NCBI RefSeq assembly: GCF_013410945.1
Contig: NZ_JACCCH010000001.1
Location: forward strand, 186,001-250,000
Length of the DNA: 64,000 nucleotides
Direction of reading: 5' to 3'
DNA from: Leifsonia sp. AK011
Lineage (GTDB): Bacteria > Actinomycetota > Actinomycetes > Actinomycetales > Microbacteriaceae
The notes under the pieces are model-generated. The model was given only the letters and a program-made list of their open reading frames with translations, searched no databases and was not told the origin of the DNA. Positions 61,312 to 64,000 of this stretch are shown here, in pieces; the stretch's first letter is position 1, and each line of letters starts with the position of its first letter. The position numbers and the translations under genes were made by a program.

Positions 61312-62051
61312 TGCGCCACGTGGTCGAGACGATGGGCACGGTCGCATCGATCGAGCTGCCCGCGAGCGCTGCAGGAGTGCTGCCAGCGATCGAGCGCGAC
61401 TTCGAGCGCATCGAGCAGCGCTTCAGCCGCTACCGCGACGACTCGGAGGTGAGCCTCGTTGCGCTCGACCTGCTCGATGCGAGCCCCGAGCTGCTCGCGA
61501 CCTACGCGCGAGCGCTCGACTGGCGGTCGGCCACGAACGGACTCTTCACCCCGCACCGCCCCGACGGCGCGCTCGACCTGGACGGCATCGTGAAGGCCGA
61601 GGCCATCGAGGCGGCGGGTGGCCTGCTGGATGCGGCGGGATGCCAGCACTGGTCGATCAACGTGGGCGGCGACATCCTCGTCCGCACCGCAGACGAGCCC
61701 TGGATCACGGGGATCGCGGACCCCGCCGACCGCTCCGCCCTGCTGTGCTCGATTCCCCTCTCGGCGCGGCGGCGGGCGATCGCGACCTCCGGCAGCACCG
61801 AGCGCGGTGACCACATCTGGTTGGGCGGCCGGCTGCGACCGGCGGACTTCGTTCAGGTGAGTGTTGTCGCCGACGACATCGTGACCGCCGATGTGCTCGC
61901 GACCGCCATCGTCGCGGGCGGACCGGACGCACTCGTCGACCTCACCGATCGCTTCGACATCGACGTGCTCACGGTCGACCGGGCAGGCAGTCTCTCGGCG
62001 ACACCAGGGTTCCGTCGGGCGCTCGAGGGTTCACTCCACGCTGCTCGATAG
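61311..62051 (+). CDS. apbE: FAD:protein FMN transferase ApbE
   Basis: 246 residues. ETMGTVASIELP at the start, FSRYRDDSEVS, DGIVKAEAIEAAGGLLDAAG, the GGD-type motif WSINVGGDILV (Mg/FAD binding) and ATSGSTERGDHIWLG. These are the ApbE hallmarks, slightly short against 300-350 residues in enteric proteins. The ATG overlaps the FMN-binding gene stop (TGATG), the direct functional link: ApbE attaches FMN to Thr in the neighbour. It is probably exported or membrane-facing, but I see no clear signal peptide, so this is uncertain. Confidence 0.9.
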   Translation: MRHVVETMGTVASIELPASAAGVLPAIERDFERIEQRFSRYRDDSEVSLVALDLLDASPELLATYARALDWRSATNGLFTPHRPDGALDLDGIVKAEAIEAAGGLLDAAGCQHWSINVGGDILVRTADEPWITGIADPADRSALLCSIPLSARRRAIATSGSTERGDHIWLGGRLRPADFVQVSVVADDIVTADVLATAIVAGGPDALVDLTDRFDIDVLTVDRAGSLSATPGFRRALEGSLHAAR

Positions 62052-62089
62052 GTCTGGCGAAAAGTCTTCACGGCGGCTCCCCGCAGTCC

Positions 62090-62095
62090 TATACT
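62090..62095 (+). promoter_or_regulatory. Probable -10 of the ABC-2 exporter operon (TATACT)
   Basis: TATACT at 62090-62095 predicts transcription from about 62102, six bases ahead of the RNA motif. Confidence 0.5.
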
Positions 62096-62101
62096 GAGCG
62101 G

Positions 62102-62192
62102 CGGAGAGCCGGGAAGCCTGGTCGGCCCGCGAAAGCGGAACGCCTCGGCGACCGCCGTGGGCGTTGTAGCGCGACCACGGAAGGACCGTGCC
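62102..62192 (+). ncRNA. Candidate cis-regulatory RNA in the ABC-2 exporter leader
   Basis: GCCGGGAAGCCTGGTCGGC (62108-62126) is followed by a GAAA-capped hairpin CCGC-GAAA-GCGG (62127-62138) and then AACGCC...GGGCGTT arms around CGGCG-A-CCGCCG. The first 19 bases match the nhaA leader at 55187 with one change (T to C). Three nested stems make a compact structured leader. Its ligand, if any, is unknown. Confidence 0.5.
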
Positions 62193-63110
62193 ATGACCCC
62201 TGCACGCACACCCATCATTGAGACACACGCTCTCACGAAGAAGTTCGGACGGGCCAGCGCCCTCGACGGGCTCGACCTCACCGTTGCCGAGGGTGAGGTT
62301 CACGGATTTCTGGGCCCCAACGGCGCCGGAAAGTCCACGACGATCCGCATCCTCCTCGGACTCATGCGAGCCACGAGCGGGAGAGCCCGCGTGCTCGGGC
62401 TCGACCCCTGGGCAGAGCCACTCGCGACCCACCGCGAAATCGCCTACGTTCCCGGCGACGTGAGTCTCTGGCCCGGCCTCACGGGCGGGGAGGCCATCGA
62501 CCTGCTCACAAGCCTTCGCGGCGGAGCCGATCCTGGCCGTCGGGAACGACTGATCGAGGAGTTCGAGTTCGACCCGCGCAAGAAAGCGCGAACCTACTCG
62601 AAGGGGAACCGGCAGAAGGTGGCGCTCATCGCCGCGTTCGCGCGGCCCGCGCGCCTCTACATCCTCGACGAGCCGAGCTCGGGACTCGACCCGGTGATGG
62701 AGTCCGTCTTCAGCCTGCAGGTGCAGCGTGCGCGCAGCGAGGGGGCGACAGTGCTGCTCTCGAGCCACATCCTGAGTGAGGTCGAGCGCCTGTGCGACCG
62801 CGTGACGATCATCCGCTCCGGGGTCGCGGTCGAGAGCGGAACGCTCACCGAGCTGCGTCACCTCAGCCGCACGACGTTCCGGGTCGCCGGTGTGTCAGCG
62901 ACCGTTCTCGAGACACTGGGCGGCGTGCACGACGCGCGCTCCGCGGGGGACGCCGTCGAGTTCGAGGCGGATGCCGACGCCATCCCCGCGGTGCTCTCGG
63001 CGCTGTCCGCCCACACCGTCGAGGCGCTGACGGTCGAACCGGCGTCCCTCGAGTCGCTGTTCCTCCGCCACTACAGCCGCGCGAGCGACACCGCGGACGT
63101 GGCACGGTGA
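62193..63110 (+). CDS. ABC-2 exporter ATP-binding protein (drug/antibiotic type)
   Basis: 305 residues. Walker A LGPNGAGKSTTIRILLGL, signature YSKGNRQKVALIAAFA (replacing LSGGQ, as in many ABC-2 ATPases), Walker B LYILDEPSSGLDPVME and H-loop LSSHILSEVERL. The C-terminal 90 residues are the usual accessory domain. ATG at 62193. It ends overlapping the permease gene (GTGA). Similar pairs export polyketides or other toxic compounds; here the substrate is unknown, and the leader RNA suggests ion or stress control. Confidence 0.93.
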   Translation: MTPARTPIIETHALTKKFGRASALDGLDLTVAEGEVHGFLGPNGAGKSTTIRILLGLMRATSGRARVLGLDPWAEPLATHREIAYVPGDVSLWPGLTGGEAIDLLTSLRGGADPGRRERLIEEFEFDPRKKARTYSKGNRQKVALIAAFARPARLYILDEPSSGLDPVMESVFSLQVQRARSEGATVLLSSHILSEVERLCDRVTIIRSGVAVESGTLTELRHLSRTTFRVAGVSATVLETLGGVHDARSAGDAVEFEADADAIPAVLSALSAHTVEALTVEPASLESLFLRHYSRASDTADVAR

Positions 63111-64000
63111 GCGGGTTCCTTCGACTCCTCGGCGCCCAGGCACGGCGAGACCGCTGGATTCTCCTGCTCTGGATTCTCGGCATCACGATCCTCGGGCTTG
63201 CCGCGGCGAGCGCCGTCGGCAGTGAGTTCGCGGAAGAGGCGGAGCGGGCATCCATCGTCGCTGTCGCCGCCGCGAGCCCCGCCTTCCTCTTCCTTCGCGG
63301 GCTGCCGGACGGGGTGGATGTCGGTGCCCTCGTGTTCTTCCAGGCGTTCTCCTTCACGGCGGTCCTCGCCGGACTCATGAGCACGTTCCTCGTTGTGCGC
63401 CACACACGCGGGGACGAGGAGTTGGGTCGCGCCGAGCTCCTCGGCTCCACCCCGATCGGTCGCGGCACACCGCTTGTCGCCACGATCACACTCGGGGTGA
63501 CCACCAATGTCGTGCTCTCGGTGGCGGTCACTGCCGGATACGTTGTCGGCGGTCTCCCGCTGGGAGGCTCGGCGATCGCGGGCGCGGCTGTCGGAGCGAC
63601 GGGCCTCGTGTTCGTCGGTGTCGCTGCCGTCGTCGCCCAGTTCGCGCCCACCGGACGAGCCGCGAACGGAATCGCCGCGGCATCCGTCGGCATCGCCTAC
63701 GTCGTCCGCGGCATCGGCGATGCGCTCGGCACACCGAACGACGCCCTCACGAGCGTCACGCCCAGCGGCATCTCGTGGCTCTCGCCGATCGGGTGGGGCC
63801 AAGCGACCCGGCCATTCTCGGAGCCGACGCTCGTGCCGTTGCTGCTGTCGCTCGGCGCCTTGGCGCTGCTCGCCGTGGTGTCGGTGGGCCTGCGCCGGGG
63901 CCGGGACCTCGGCTCGAGCCCGCTCGTGGAACGCGGGGGCCGGGCAGAGGCGACGCTCGGCGGGCACAGCACGCTCGGCCTCGCCTGGCGCCTGCAGCGC
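63107..64000 (+). CDS. ABC-2 exporter permease (antibiotic-transporter type), cut by window end
   Basis: 298 codons are visible and the frame stays open to the window edge; full-length members have about 500 residues. GTG start in the GTGA overlap with the ATPase gene. It begins SGFLRLLGAQARRDRWILLLWILGITILGLAAA and has at least five helices, with RHTRGDEELGRAELLGSTPIGRG as the coupling loop typical of the tetronasin/polyketide-resistance permease group (TnrB3-like). It pairs with the ATPase just upstream. Confidence 0.9.
   Translation, partial: MSGFLRLLGAQARRDRWILLLWILGITILGLAAASAVGSEFAEEAERASIVAVAAASPAFLFLRGLPDGVDVGALVFFQAFSFTAVLAGLMSTFLVVRHTRGDEELGRAELLGSTPIGRGTPLVATITLGVTTNVVLSVAVTAGYVVGGLPLGGSAIAGAAVGATGLVFVGVAAVVAQFAPTGRAANGIAAASVGIAYVVRGIGDALGTPNDALTSVTPSGISWLSPIGWGQATRPFSEPTLVPLLLSLGALALLAVVSVGLRRGRDLGSSPLVERGGRAEATLGGHSTLGLAWRLQR

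Noticed and set aside
59408-62051. The flavin cluster as a nitroreductase or Rnf system
   Set aside because: No RnfB/C/D or NqrB/D/E proteins are seen; the only membrane partner is a ferric-reductase-like FNR protein.

Overview
The window is a 64 kb high-GC stretch. It has dense, mostly co-directional operons with 1- to 4-base start/stop overlaps, many GTG and TTG starts, many genes that begin directly at a predicted transcription start (leaderless), and lipoproteins and Tat/Sec proteins of actinobacterial style. Taken together this points to an actinomycete, most likely the family Microbacteriaceae. I do not assign a genus. I see no phage, insertion sequence or CRISPR array, but there are two families of small palindromic repeats and a tRNA-Arg locus with attachment-site-like 3' fragments.

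Layout. 0-8 kb: an HxlR/VOC pair and a four-gene ABC exporter (two FtsX-type permeases, two ATPases, one with a C-terminal AbrB-like domain). 8-13.5 kb: a small zinc-ribbon protein, an AraC/GyrI regulator, a nickel/cobalt permease, two TetR regulators and an NCS1 permease. 13.6-23.5 kb: a nitrogen block, with the urea ABC transporter urtABCDE divergent from urease ureABCFGD. There is no ureE, but UreG carries a long C-terminal His tail and a nickel permease lies nearby. 23.5-31.3 kb: membrane proteins, a Tat-exported amine-oxidase-like flavoprotein whose domains appear circularly permuted, DUF2277, a MarR-FMN reductase-SDR operon, and a lower-GC islet (reductase and TetR with palindromic operators) framed by fragments of the tRNA-Arg(ACG) 3' end.

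31.3-50.3 kb: an EamA exporter and small genes, then the most unusual block. This is a phosphate-transport-like locus transcribed leftward (hypothetical gene, pstC, pstA, a membrane-anchored pstS, a giant membrane-anchored solute-binding-like protein, a secreted solute-binding-like protein, a cell-wall-binding-repeat protein, two membrane-anchored surface proteins, a sortase-fold protein without catalytic residues, and a pstB with a 115-residue N-terminal extension). phoU is absent. A CHAP cell-wall hydrolase follows.

50.3-55.1 kb: arsenic resistance (aquaglyceroporin-type channel, ArsR, ArsO-like flavoprotein, an ArsR-ArsC fusion and two more ArsC proteins), with no ArsB or Acr3 pump in the window. 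55.1-64 kb: nhaA, a 3-methyladenine DNA glycosylase, a two-component system, a flavin electron-transfer set (ferric-reductase-like flavocytochrome, FMN-binding lipid-side protein, ApbE flavin transferase) and an ABC-2 exporter cut by the window end. The leaders of nhaA and of the ABC-2 exporter share a 19-base structured motif, which makes them a candidate cis-regulatory RNA pair.

Working together: the nickel permease, urea importer, urease and NCS1 permease form a nitrogen-salvage region. The ars genes reduce arsenate and let arsenite leave by a channel. ApbE should flavinylate the FMN-binding protein to which the flavocytochrome passes electrons.
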